A DNA stretch of 7,909 nt from an uncultured Porticoccus sp. (lineage in GTDB: Bacteria; Pseudomonadota; Gammaproteobacteria; Pseudomonadales; Porticoccaceae), in the NCBI GenBank assembly GCA_950063125.1, contig CATLZI010000090.1, positions 1-7,909 on the forward strand, read 5' to 3'. A model generated the notes under the pieces. The model saw only the letters and a list, made by a program, of their open reading frames with translations, did not search any database and was not told where the DNA came from. Within the stretch, counting starts at the first letter, position 1. Every line of letters starts with the position of its first letter. Shown piece after piece: positions 1 through 6,536 of the stretch. A program made the position numbers and the translations under genes.

Positions 1-170
1 TGGCGACAGACGTGCTGGCTCTTAACCAGTCAGTGTTGAAAGATGCCGCCCGGCAGCTTTTGGCGCAGGAAACTCTTGATGATCAAATGTTGTCGGCAGT
101 GAAACAAAAAATCCAGGTGTCGGATGCGGTACAGCAGGCTGCTTTTTCCAGCTATACACCCACGGAGTAA
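1..170 (+). CDS. C-terminal tail of a probable FtsH-type AAA+ metalloprotease (partial)
   Basis: An open frame enters from the left edge (first full codon at 3) and ends at TAA 168-170, giving 55 residues. The tail contains an amphipathic helical stretch, VLKDAARQLLAQETLD, which resembles the end of the FtsH M41 protease domain, where a helix ending in 'L..ETLD' is typical. FtsH proteins are membrane-anchored, zinc-dependent AAA+ proteases that degrade unfolded membrane proteins and some lipid-synthesis enzymes. The catalytic HExxH and the ATPase motifs would lie outside the window, so the assignment rests on this short tail alone. It stops 87 bases before the next gene on the same strand and may share its transcript. 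A different helical C-terminus cannot be excluded. Confidence 0.45.
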   Translation, partial: ATDVLALNQSVLKDAARQLLAQETLDDQMLSAVKQKIQVSDAVQQAAFSSYTPTE

Positions 171-244
171 CTTTAACCCCGGGAAGAGTGGACTGGGTGG
201 TTCTCGTCTATATCTTCTTTTCTGGCGACTATTGAAGACAAACC

Positions 245-250
245 AGGGAG
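245..250 (+). promoter_or_regulatory. Ribosome binding site for the GAPDH gene
   Basis: AGGGAG lies 7 bases before the GTG at 258. It supports that GTG as the true start, because the next residues (KRFAINGAGRIGR) are the conserved N-terminus of the family and no ATG lies in a better place. Confidence 0.7.
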
Positions 251-257
251 AACAGCT

Positions 258-1253
258 GTGAAACGATTTGCTATCAATGGTGCCGGCCGAATCGGCCGGT
301 TGGTGATCCGGGAATACCTGCAGCGCAAGCCTGAAAACCTGCAACTGGTTGCGCTCAATGACCTGACTGACAATGAGACGCTGGCCTATTTGCTGGAATT
401 TGACTCGGTCCACGGTCGTATAGCCGCACCTGTTGAAATCAGTGGTGATCAGTTGCAAGTGTCCGATGTGTCTATAACGGTTTACCATCAGCCCGATCCC
501 GAGCACTTGCCGTGGTCGGAATTGGCGGTGGACTGGGTGCTGGAGGCTACAGGAGTATTCAGAAAGCGCGAAGAGGCCACGAAGCACTTGGCTGCAGGGG
601 CGGGAAGGGTGTTGATCAGCGCCCCTTCGGAATCGGCCGATTTAACCATAATCCATGGTGTTAACCAGGATCAATTCAATCCGGCGAAACACCAGATCGT
701 TTCCAGCGGTTCCTGCACCACCAACTCCCTGGTGCCGCCACTGTCTGTACTACTTGAGGCGTATGGCATCGAGACGGCATCGGCGACCACCATTCATGCC
801 TACACCTCCTCCCAGGGGTTGGTGGATGTCGCCTCCCGAAAGCGTATCCGGGGTCGCGCGGCAGCACTTAACCTGGTGCCCACATCCACTGGTGCGGACA
901 AGGTCGTCGCGGCAGTCCTGCCCGACCTGGCTGGGAAATTTTCCGCATTGGCGGTCAGGGCGCCGATAGCCGATGGCGGTTTGACCGATATTACCGTGCG
1001 GCTGCATCTACCAGTGACCGTTGATGAAGTCAATCAGCGCTTGTCGGACGCCTGTGAAAATGCCCTTAAAGGTGTCATGGATTTTACCCTGCAGGAGTGG
1101 GTGAGCAGCGATGTTGTCGGCAACCCGCACTCTGCCATTGTCCACGGGTTATCCACGCGCGTTATTGGCGACCGGACGGTCAAGCTTCATGTGTGGTACG
1201 ACAACGAATACGCCTATGCGTGCCGGCTATTGGATTTGCTGGAAACATTGTGA
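258..1253 (+). CDS. Glyceraldehyde-3-phosphate dehydrogenase, divergent type I
   Basis: This 331-residue cytosolic enzyme is predicted to oxidise glyceraldehyde 3-phosphate to 1,3-bisphosphoglycerate with NAD(P)+. The N-terminal Rossmann domain shows NGAGRIGR at 7-14 and VALNDLTD at 31-38, with the Asn-Asp typical of NAD-binding members. The catalytic domain shows SCTTN at 152-156 with nucleophile Cys153, general base His180, the phosphate-binding STG at 210-212, Arg234 and the C-terminal WYDNEY at 313-318. Length matches the family (about 330-340). It departs from common GapA at several places: SSGSCTTN replaces the usual SNASCTTN, APIADGG stands where VPTPN usually follows the arginine, and YDNEYAYAC replaces YDNExGYS. 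It may therefore be a secondary paralogue or prefer a related aldehyde phosphate; erythrose-4-phosphate dehydrogenase is an alternative. The start is GTG. The next gene begins 12 bases after the stop, so the two are probably co-transcribed. Confidence 0.9.
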   Translation: MKRFAINGAGRIGRLVIREYLQRKPENLQLVALNDLTDNETLAYLLEFDSVHGRIAAPVEISGDQLQVSDVSITVYHQPDPEHLPWSELAVDWVLEATGVFRKREEATKHLAAGAGRVLISAPSESADLTIIHGVNQDQFNPAKHQIVSSGSCTTNSLVPPLSVLLEAYGIETASATTIHAYTSSQGLVDVASRKRIRGRAAALNLVPTSTGADKVVAAVLPDLAGKFSALAVRAPIADGGLTDITVRLHLPVTVDEVNQRLSDACENALKGVMDFTLQEWVSSDVVGNPHSAIVHGLSTRVIGDRTVKLHVWYDNEYAYACRLLDLLETL

Positions 1254-1265
1254 GGATGGAGCGGT

Positions 1266-2504
1266 ATGAACAGAGAATCTTTTGCGGAAAGCGGGTATTT
1301 CGAGTCTCAGGAAAAGCAAGCGGGAAACACAAGCGTAGTTCATCTCAACCTTTTTCGACAGGCACTGAAATCTCTTCAGTTCGGTTCGTTATCGCTTACC
1401 TGGCCAAATGGGGAGACGACGCGCCATGAGGGAACCCAAAACGGTGTACATGCGGAAATGACATTATTGGAGTGGGATGTTATTGATAGCCTGATCACCC
1501 ATGGTGATGTGGGATTGGGTGAAGACTACATGGCAGGCAAATGGTCTACGCCCGACTTACTTGCCCTCATGCGCCTTGCCGCAGTCAATCTCGTCGTTTT
1601 TGACCGAGCTTTCCACACCAGCGTGTGGCTGAAAGTATGGTATTGGTGTAAGCATCAGTTGTTTTCCAATACAGTGAAACGCAGCCGTGAAAATGTCCAT
1701 GAGCACTACGATTTGGGCAACGACTTTTACCAGCTCTGGCTGGATAGGAGCATGAGCTACTCTTGCGCTCTGTTTGGCGGCAATAGCGCCATTTCGCTTT
1801 ACGAGGCACAGAGAGCGAAATATGAACGGATTCTTCAGCGATTGGCGCCGGAACGGGGAAGCCGCATTTTGGAAATAGGTTCTGGCTGGGGCGGGTTTAT
1901 GGAAATCGCAGCCACACACGGATGCCATGTCACCGGCGCGACCTTGTCAAATGAGCAAGCCGACTATGCCCGCCAACGACTCGCATCCGCCGGACTCGAT
2001 GAAAATAGCGACGTTCGTTTACAGGATTATCGGGAGCTGTCGGGTCCGTTTGATTACCTGGTGTCAATCGGCATGTTTGAACACGTTGGCGAGTCGTATT
2101 GGCCCACTTACATGAGGGATGTGCACGATTACTTAAGGCCTAGCGGCAGGGCAATGATACAAACCATTACCATTGCCGAGGAGCGATTTGAGCGGTATCG
2201 GGCCGGCAGCGACTTTTTGAGGGAACATATTTTCCCCGGGGGTATGCTACCTTCCAGAGAGCGGTTTGAAGCCGTTGCCGTTGATAGCGGCCTGGTGGTG
2301 AATGATGTGTTCGAATTTGGGCAGGATTATGCCATTACGCTGGAAAAATGGTTGGCGAGCTTCGACGAACAGCTCCCGGCGATACGGGCGTTGGGATATG
2401 GCAAAAAGTTCGTACGCAAATGGCGATTTTACCTGGCCAGTTGTGCCGGTATGTTTCGTGCTGGGGGTATCAATGTGATGCAAGTGGAGTTGGCCCGAAA
2501 GTAG
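1266..2504 (+). CDS. Cyclopropane-fatty-acyl-phospholipid synthase family methyltransferase
   Basis: This 412-residue protein is an S-adenosylmethionine-dependent methyltransferase of the mycolic/cyclopropane (CMAS) family, which acts on double bonds of acyl chains in existing membrane phospholipids. After an N-terminal lipid-binding region (about 1-140) come HYDLGNDFY at 147-155, YSCA at 165-168 (Cys167, equivalent to E. coli Cfa Cys139), SAM motif LEIGSGWGG at 202-210, GMFEHVG at 269-275 (Glu272, equivalent to Glu239), IFPGGMLPS at 322-330 and FGQDYAITLEKW at 351-362 (Tyr355, equivalent to Tyr317). The residue matching E. coli His266, a bicarbonate ligand, is Gln299. The subfamily with 'QTITI' and 'IFPGGMLPS' is common in proteobacteria and includes enzymes whose product is not always a cyclopropane ring. 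AGGATGGAG at 1253-1261 provides the ribosome binding site for ATG 1266, so start choice is secure. A ring-forming or methylene-adding product is inferred. Confidence 0.9.
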   Translation: MNRESFAESGYFESQEKQAGNTSVVHLNLFRQALKSLQFGSLSLTWPNGETTRHEGTQNGVHAEMTLLEWDVIDSLITHGDVGLGEDYMAGKWSTPDLLALMRLAAVNLVVFDRAFHTSVWLKVWYWCKHQLFSNTVKRSRENVHEHYDLGNDFYQLWLDRSMSYSCALFGGNSAISLYEAQRAKYERILQRLAPERGSRILEIGSGWGGFMEIAATHGCHVTGATLSNEQADYARQRLASAGLDENSDVRLQDYRELSGPFDYLVSIGMFEHVGESYWPTYMRDVHDYLRPSGRAMIQTITIAEERFERYRAGSDFLREHIFPGGMLPSRERFEAVAVDSGLVVNDVFEFGQDYAITLEKWLASFDEQLPAIRALGYGKKFVRKWRFYLASCAGMFRAGGINVMQVELARK

Positions 2505-2528
2505 AAGCCGCAGTAATCGTCGACGATC

Positions 2529-2666
2529 ATGCACAGATCTGATTGCCGGTTGGGTTGTGCTGCTCGTTATGTGTTCTTGGCGGTATCACCGCTTGTCTGC
2601 TGCTGGACAGGCTGCTGTCAAACAAACATTAACCTTGCCAATAACATTGAGAAAACAGGAGATTAA
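2529..2666 (+). CDS. Possible small Cys-rich membrane protein or lipoprotein, 45 residues
   Basis: ATG 2529 opens a 45-codon frame ending at TAA 2664-2666, two bases before the next gene. The protein has an arginine-bearing N-terminus, a hydrophobic run from about residue 14 to 24 (YVFLAVSPLVC), a cysteine cluster CCWTGCC at 24-30, and a polar tail rich in Asn (TNINLANNIEKTGD). The layout resembles a lipoprotein signal peptide with a short mature part, but the lipobox is poor because Trp sits at position -3 relative to the Cys after Gly. No good ribosome binding site precedes it, and a GTG at 2571 is an alternative start. I recognise no family. It may equally be a chance frame in the 164-base gap. 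Confidence 0.25.
   Translation: MHRSDCRLGCAARYVFLAVSPLVCCWTGCCQTNINLANNIEKTGD
2657..2661 (+). promoter_or_regulatory. Ribosome binding site for the membrane methyltransferase
   Basis: A perfect AGGAG lies 7 bases before ATG 2669 and fixes that start. It also overlaps the last codons of the small frame at 2529-2666. Confidence 0.75.
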
Positions 2667-2668
2667 GA

Positions 2669-3328
2669 ATGGAACCAACAGTTGCACACTCAGGTGCCTG
2701 GGCACTCGCGATCATCATGATCGTGGTGATTTCCTGGTTTTTATATCGCTATCTCGCACCCAAATCCTGGCATGAGTGGGCCAGCGTCGGGGTGGTTCAG
2801 GCGTTTATCATCGCCTTATACGCTGAAATGTACGGGTTTCCATTAACCATTTATTTGCTCTCCAGGTTCTTTGGTCTCGATCGGTACGATCTCAATGCCA
2901 GCCTCTGGTCTACGTTATTGGGATTGGGCGAGACGGGTATGATGATTTCGATGATTCTGGGTTATGCGCTGGTCTTCCTCGGCATCGGTATCTTTTTCCA
3001 GGGCTGGCGACAGGTGCACCGCGCACGCCAGCAAAATACGCTGGTGACCGATGGCCTGTACCGCTTTGTCAGACATCCCCAATACACAGGACTGTTTATC
3101 GCGTTGTTTGGCGAGGGCGTGGTGCATTGGCCCACCCTGTTTTCTGTAGGGCTCTTTCCCGTTATTGTATTCGCCTACTTCATGCTGGCGAGAAAGGAAG
3201 AGCGGAAAGTGCTGGCGGAATTTGGTGAAGCCTATCGGGTTTATCAGCAAAAGGTACCGATGTTTATTCCCCGTAGAGAGCAATGGAGGGAATTCGTCGG
3301 CAGCTCCAGCTTGAAATCCGATGATTGA
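2669..3328 (+). CDS. Integral-membrane methyltransferase, phospholipid/isoprenylcysteine methyltransferase family
   Basis: This 219-residue protein has hydrophobic segments near residues 10-29, 38-66, 83-110 and 150-174. Its C-terminal half carries the signature of the PEMT/ICMT superfamily: LVTDGLYRFVRHPQYTG (125-141, with the RHPxY SAM-binding motif at 135-139), a buried acidic pair at Glu177-Glu178, and a final FGEAYRVYQQKVPMFIPR (185-202). The family transfers methyl groups from S-adenosylmethionine to lipophilic acceptors at the membrane face. Bacteria lack prenylated CaaX proteins, so a phospholipid head group or another small lipid is the likelier substrate. That idea is supported by its place between a Cfa-type enzyme and genes for cardiolipin synthesis and fatty-acid isomerisation, but the exact acceptor cannot be read from sequence. 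The stop is followed 18 bases later by the presumed start of the decayed cardiolipin synthase in the same frame. Confidence 0.8.
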   Translation: MEPTVAHSGAWALAIIMIVVISWFLYRYLAPKSWHEWASVGVVQAFIIALYAEMYGFPLTIYLLSRFFGLDRYDLNASLWSTLLGLGETGMMISMILGYALVFLGIGIFFQGWRQVHRARQQNTLVTDGLYRFVRHPQYTGLFIALFGEGVVHWPTLFSVGLFPVIVFAYFMLARKEERKVLAEFGEAYRVYQQKVPMFIPRREQWREFVGSSSLKSDD

Positions 3329-3346
3329 TATCACGCAGGTTCGGCA

Positions 3347-4040
3347 GTGAGCTTGGCCGACCGAAAAATCCGATGTGGCCACCATGATTGCGCTACATTG
3401 CCCAATCGCTTTACGGAAATCTTTCAGTTGTTTACGGAGGGTGATGATTTATATGCATGCATGCATGCATGCTGGTGGCGATAGCGGGCGCGAAAGAGAG
3501 TATTAGACTGGAAAGCTACATCTTTGGCGGTGACGCGGTTGGCAATCAGTTTTGCGAGGCGTTTGTTGAGCGGGCTCTGGCGGGTGTGAAGGTGAGGGTT
3601 CATATCGACGCGGCGGGTTGTATTCTTTTGGTTTTTGCGCAAGCTGCAAAATCGCCTGTGCGGCAATGCCCTGTAGTTGCGCTGGTTCCCCGCAAGATTG
3701 ATGTGCGTATTGCGCGCAGGGCCGCCGTCATGTTTATGCCTTTTTATTTGTGTTTGGCGTGAAGATTTATGAGTACCTACCGCGAATGCTGCACGCAAAG
3801 ACTGTTGTGATCGATGGTAATTGGTCGATGGTGGGTACAGCCAATATGGATTACCGAGCTTTTTTTAACTATGAGCTCAATCTGGCAACGGCTGACAGCG
3901 GGTTGGCCGCTGAACTCAAGGAACAGTTTATCCACGATTTGAAGCTGTCGGAGCTCATGCAGCCGCAGTAATGCGAGCAGCGCCATTGGTTATCGCGATG
4001 GCTGGAACGGATCGCAATGATTGTTAAACGATGGCTGTAA
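3347..4040 (+). pseudogene. Decayed cardiolipin synthase / phospholipase D family gene
   Basis: Pieces in three frames align, in order, to one bacterial cardiolipin synthase, which condenses phosphatidylglycerol into cardiolipin using two HxKxxxxD motifs. From about GTG 3347 a frame reads PNRF..LFTEGDDLYAC to the ATGC repeat at 3453-3472. There it shifts to AIAGAKESIRLESYIF and VKVRVHIDAAG. Near 3619-3623 it shifts again to FWFLRKLQNRL, meets TAG 3674-3676 and continues LRWF. The next 30 or so codons are scrambled. The segment with the first HKD motif and most of the middle is missing; an intact enzyme has well over 150 codons there. From about 3720 a third frame gives GVKIYEYLPRMLHAKTVVID (3756-3815) with the second HKD motif intact, then TANMDYR and NYELNL. 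TAA 3969-3971 interrupts, but the same frame goes on with RHWLSRWLERIAMIVKRWL, the usual C-terminus, to TAA 4038-4040. The gene cannot make an active enzyme as written. Confidence 0.85.
3453..3472 (+). repeat. Tetranucleotide repeat (ATGC)x5 inside the cardiolipin synthase remnant
   Basis: Five perfect tandem ATGC units sit near the 5' end of the reading frame. The frame upstream (LFTEGDDLYAC) and the frame downstream (LVAIAGAKESI) differ, and they join without a break if the repeat has three units, as they would with six. With five units, translation from upstream ends at TAG 3482-3484. This is a slippage-prone simple sequence repeat of the kind used for phase variation in other bacteria, although the rest of this gene is also damaged. 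Confidence 0.9.
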
Positions 4041-6349
4041 ACATGTTGATTTCAATACGTACAATGTTTGCGTTAGCCTCGGCTATTTTGTTTGTGATTG
4101 CAAATGCCTGGGCTGACGCCACGCAAACTCCGGAAGGTACTGACGTAAAGCGCATTTTGGATACACGCTGCGTCGTCTGTCATGGCTGCTACGATGCCCC
4201 CTGTCAGCTCAAACTCGGGTCTTTTCAGGGGCTTATGCGCGGTGCGACGTCACAGCCCATCTACAATCCATCCAGGCTCTCAGAAGATGTAACTACCAGG
4301 CTTTTTATTGACGGTAGATCCATCACCGACTGGCGCGAGCTGGGCTTTCACGAGGTAATCACCGCCGCGTCATCTTCTCAGAAAAGCGCCAACAATAAGG
4401 CTAACAATGGGGATGATGTATTGTACAAACATGTCGTACAAAAGCCGCGCAAGTTTTTCTCCTCTGGCGACCGATTACCCAAAGACTTTCCGTTGGATAT
4501 CAATCGCGAGCTGTCTTGCGCCGCAAAGATCGATATTGATGGTTTCTTTGAACAAAATCCGATGGCTGCGATGCCCTATGGCATGGCAGCCTTACCGCGT
4601 CAGGAACAAAGACAGCTGGAACGCTGGATAAAGCAAGGGTATCCGGATTTTGATCCGATCATTAACCTGCCATCAAATGTTACCGCGCAAATCGAACAAT
4701 GGGAGGGTTTTTTCAATCAATCGTCACTCCGGGAAAAACTGGTTGCGCGCTATTTGTATGAACATTTGTTTTTAGGGCATTTGGCGATTACCGATCAGCA
4801 AAAGACCTATTACTTTCGGCTGATCAGATCCTCGACTCCGGCAGCTTTCACGCCCAATGAGATCGCGACCCGTCGCCCCAATGATGATCCGGGGGGTAAC
4901 CCGTTTTACTACCGGCTGTTTCCGATCAGGGAAACGCTCCTGGATAAAACCCATATTGTCTATTCGCTCGATCGGCAGCGGTTGACTCGCTGGCGCAGTT
5001 TGTTTTTCTCCGGGAGTTGGCGCGTCACGGAGCCGGTGAGTTATACAACAAAAAATGCGAGCAATCCGTTTTCAACGTTCAGCGCCATTCCTGCCGATGC
5101 CAGATATCGGTTTATGCTGGACAACGTTCACTTTTTTATCGAGTCCTTTATCAAGGGCCCCGTTTGCCGCGGACAGGTCGCGTTGAACGTGATTAATGAC
5201 TATTTCTTCGTGGCCTTCCTGGCGCCCGAGTATGATTTGTCGGTGGTCGATAAAACCTACCTGCAAGACGCGATACCCTTTCTGGATCTTCCTCCGACAA
5301 TCGCTGGTCCCCTGGACTTTGCAAATTTGTGGCACGAGGGGCTGCATGCTCACAGGGACTACCTTCAATACCGCGACAACGCCTATCGAACCCATGCGCT
5401 CACCCGGCAGGGGCTGCCCATTGAGGCCATCTGGAAGGGTGAAAATCAATCGACGGCGCTTCTGACCGTCTTTAGGCATTTTGACAGCGCTTCCGTGTCC
5501 AAAGGGTTCATTGGCCAAAGCCCCAAAACAGCTTGGATCATTGACTACCCGACACTGGAACGTATTTACTATGATCTGGTGGTGAACTTCGATGTCTTCG
5601 GCAGCGTGTCCCACCAAATACTGACCAGGATGTATATGGACTATCTGCGTATGGAAAGCGAGGGTCTGTTCCTGTCCTTTCTGCCCGCTGCTGACAGAGA
5701 GCCCATCCTTAAACGCTGGTATCGAGGGGCGCTGGCACAGGCCAAGGTATTTTATGGCCATTCAAAGTTGCTGGTTGATACCCCGGCAGCGATTCGGTAT
5801 GCCAGCCGCGATGTTGAAAACGAACTGATCGAGATGATTCGTGATCGACCCTCACCGGCGTCGTATAAAGCGCCGCCGGTTGGCGGTGCTGTACCCACGG
5901 TTCTAGAAAACCTGGCTCGCTTCTCCGCTAAGCAGTCACCCTGGCTAGGCTATCTGCCCGAGTTGAGTTATGTGGTGATTCATAACAAAGACGGCGAGAT
6001 TGAACAGGTAGTATCTATGATTATCACTAAAGCCCACTCGAATGTGTCATTTATATTTGGCGAAGATGATCGTCGCATTCCTGAAGAAGATACGATGATC
6101 CTGGTGAATGGGATTCTTGGAAGTTATCCCAATTTTATTTTTTGGGTAGAACGAAACAAGCTGCGGAATTTTGCAGATGAAACGAAAAAAATCACAGATC
6201 AGGCAAGTATGGCGCAATGGGTTGGGGTTTATGGTATCAGGAGAACCGATCGTCGAATTTGGGTGGTCCTGGATAAGCTCCACCAGTATCGATGGCGTAT
6301 GAGTGGGGACGAAAGTCTCCTGGATGTAAGTCGTTATGACAATCTTTGA
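4031..6349 (+). CDS. cti: Fatty acid cis/trans isomerase (Cti), periplasmic heme protein
   Basis: This 772-residue protein matches the Cti family in length (about 760-790) and layout. Cti converts cis-unsaturated acyl chains of existing membrane phospholipids to trans isomers in one step without ATP, which stiffens the membrane under solvent, heat or osmotic stress. A signal peptide is visible (hydrophobic core at about 13-25, predicted cleavage after AWA at 26-28), so the protein is periplasmic. A cytochrome-c type heme site, CVVCH, lies at 47-51 and is followed by the family's cysteine-rich GCYDAPC at 52-58. A histidine-rich WHEGLHAH occurs at 434-441. ATG 4031 gives the longest form; ATG 4043 shortens the signal peptide by four residues and is equally possible, since neither has a clear ribosome binding site. 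The start overlaps the ancestral stop of the cardiolipin synthase remnant (4038-4040), suggesting former translational coupling. Confidence 0.92.
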   Translation: MAVNMLISIRTMFALASAILFVIANAWADATQTPEGTDVKRILDTRCVVCHGCYDAPCQLKLGSFQGLMRGATSQPIYNPSRLSEDVTTRLFIDGRSITDWRELGFHEVITAASSSQKSANNKANNGDDVLYKHVVQKPRKFFSSGDRLPKDFPLDINRELSCAAKIDIDGFFEQNPMAAMPYGMAALPRQEQRQLERWIKQGYPDFDPIINLPSNVTAQIEQWEGFFNQSSLREKLVARYLYEHLFLGHLAITDQQKTYYFRLIRSSTPAAFTPNEIATRRPNDDPGGNPFYYRLFPIRETLLDKTHIVYSLDRQRLTRWRSLFFSGSWRVTEPVSYTTKNASNPFSTFSAIPADARYRFMLDNVHFFIESFIKGPVCRGQVALNVINDYFFVAFLAPEYDLSVVDKTYLQDAIPFLDLPPTIAGPLDFANLWHEGLHAHRDYLQYRDNAYRTHALTRQGLPIEAIWKGENQSTALLTVFRHFDSASVSKGFIGQSPKTAWIIDYPTLERIYYDLVVNFDVFGSVSHQILTRMYMDYLRMESEGLFLSFLPAADREPILKRWYRGALAQAKVFYGHSKLLVDTPAAIRYASRDVENELIEMIRDRPSPASYKAPPVGGAVPTVLENLARFSAKQSPWLGYLPELSYVVIHNKDGEIEQVVSMIITKAHSNVSFIFGEDDRRIPEEDTMILVNGILGSYPNFIFWVERNKLRNFADETKKITDQASMAQWVGVYGIRRTDRRIWVVLDKLHQYRWRMSGDESLLDVSRYDNL

Positions 6350-6418
6350 TGTCGGCGAGAGGTACACTACGAAGAAAGGACTCTAGCTTGTTCATTGACC
6401 TGACATTGGCGGGATTAA

Positions 6419-6451
6419 GGCGGAGGGGTTATTGTTTGGCTCCCCCCCGCC
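6419..6451 (+). other. GC-rich inverted repeat downstream of cti
   Basis: GGCGGAGGGG (6419-6428) can pair with CCCCCCCGCC (6442-6451), forming a 10-base-pair stem with one A-C mismatch and a 13-base loop; a slipped pairing with 6445-6454 is also possible. No T-run follows on either strand, so it is not a standard intrinsic terminator. It could still slow transcription or protect the 3' end of the cti message. The remaining gap between cti and the channel gene shows no convincing promoter. Confidence 0.4.
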
Positions 6452-6525
6452 GCCAACTAAAGCGCGCTTCATGAACACAGATACCGGTTGCGTGAGAGGT
6501 CAGTGTAATCCTTCCTGTCGGCTAT

Positions 6526-6529
6526 AGGG
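6526..6529 (+). promoter_or_regulatory. Ribosome binding site that favours ATG 6537
   Basis: AGGG lies 7 bases before ATG 6537 and only 4 before the in-frame GTG 6534. The spacing favours ATG 6537 as the start of the channel gene. Confidence 0.5.
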
Positions 6530-6536
6530 CAACGTG

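Noticed and set aside
171..257. Search for a promoter or terminator between the FtsH-like tail and GAPDH
   Set aside because: Only the ribosome binding site at 245-250 is convincing; no -35/-10 pair with good spacing or stem with T-run was seen.
283..299. Perfect palindrome CCGGCCGA-A-TCGGCCGG near the start of the GAPDH gene
   Set aside because: It encodes the obligatory GAGRIGR nucleotide-binding loop, so codon choice explains it; there is no sign that it is an operator.
30..587. A 185-codon minus-strand frame across the 5' part of the window
   Set aside because: It overlaps the FtsH-like tail and the start of the GAPDH gene antisense; no domain or ribosome binding site supports it.
3457..3762. 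A 101-codon frame taken as an intact small phospholipase-D-like protein
   Set aside because: Its ATG lies inside the ATGC repeat, homology to cardiolipin synthase begins upstream in another frame, and residues after about 3620 are out-of-frame. It is a piece of the pseudogene.
3750..3971. A 73-codon frame carrying one HKD motif taken as a separate gene
   Set aside because: It is the C-terminal piece of the same broken cardiolipin synthase. Homology extends both upstream of its GTG and beyond its TAA to 4040.
5072..5761. A 229-codon frame on the minus strand inside cti
   Set aside because: It lies entirely within the strongly supported Cti gene, has no recognisable domain and is best explained as a shadow of its codon pattern.
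6349..6474. A 41-codon frame whose ATG overlaps the cti stop (TGATG)
   Set aside because: The product is arginine-rich low-complexity sequence that runs through the GC hairpin and C-run, with no recognisable feature; likely a chance frame, though the overlap is worth noting.
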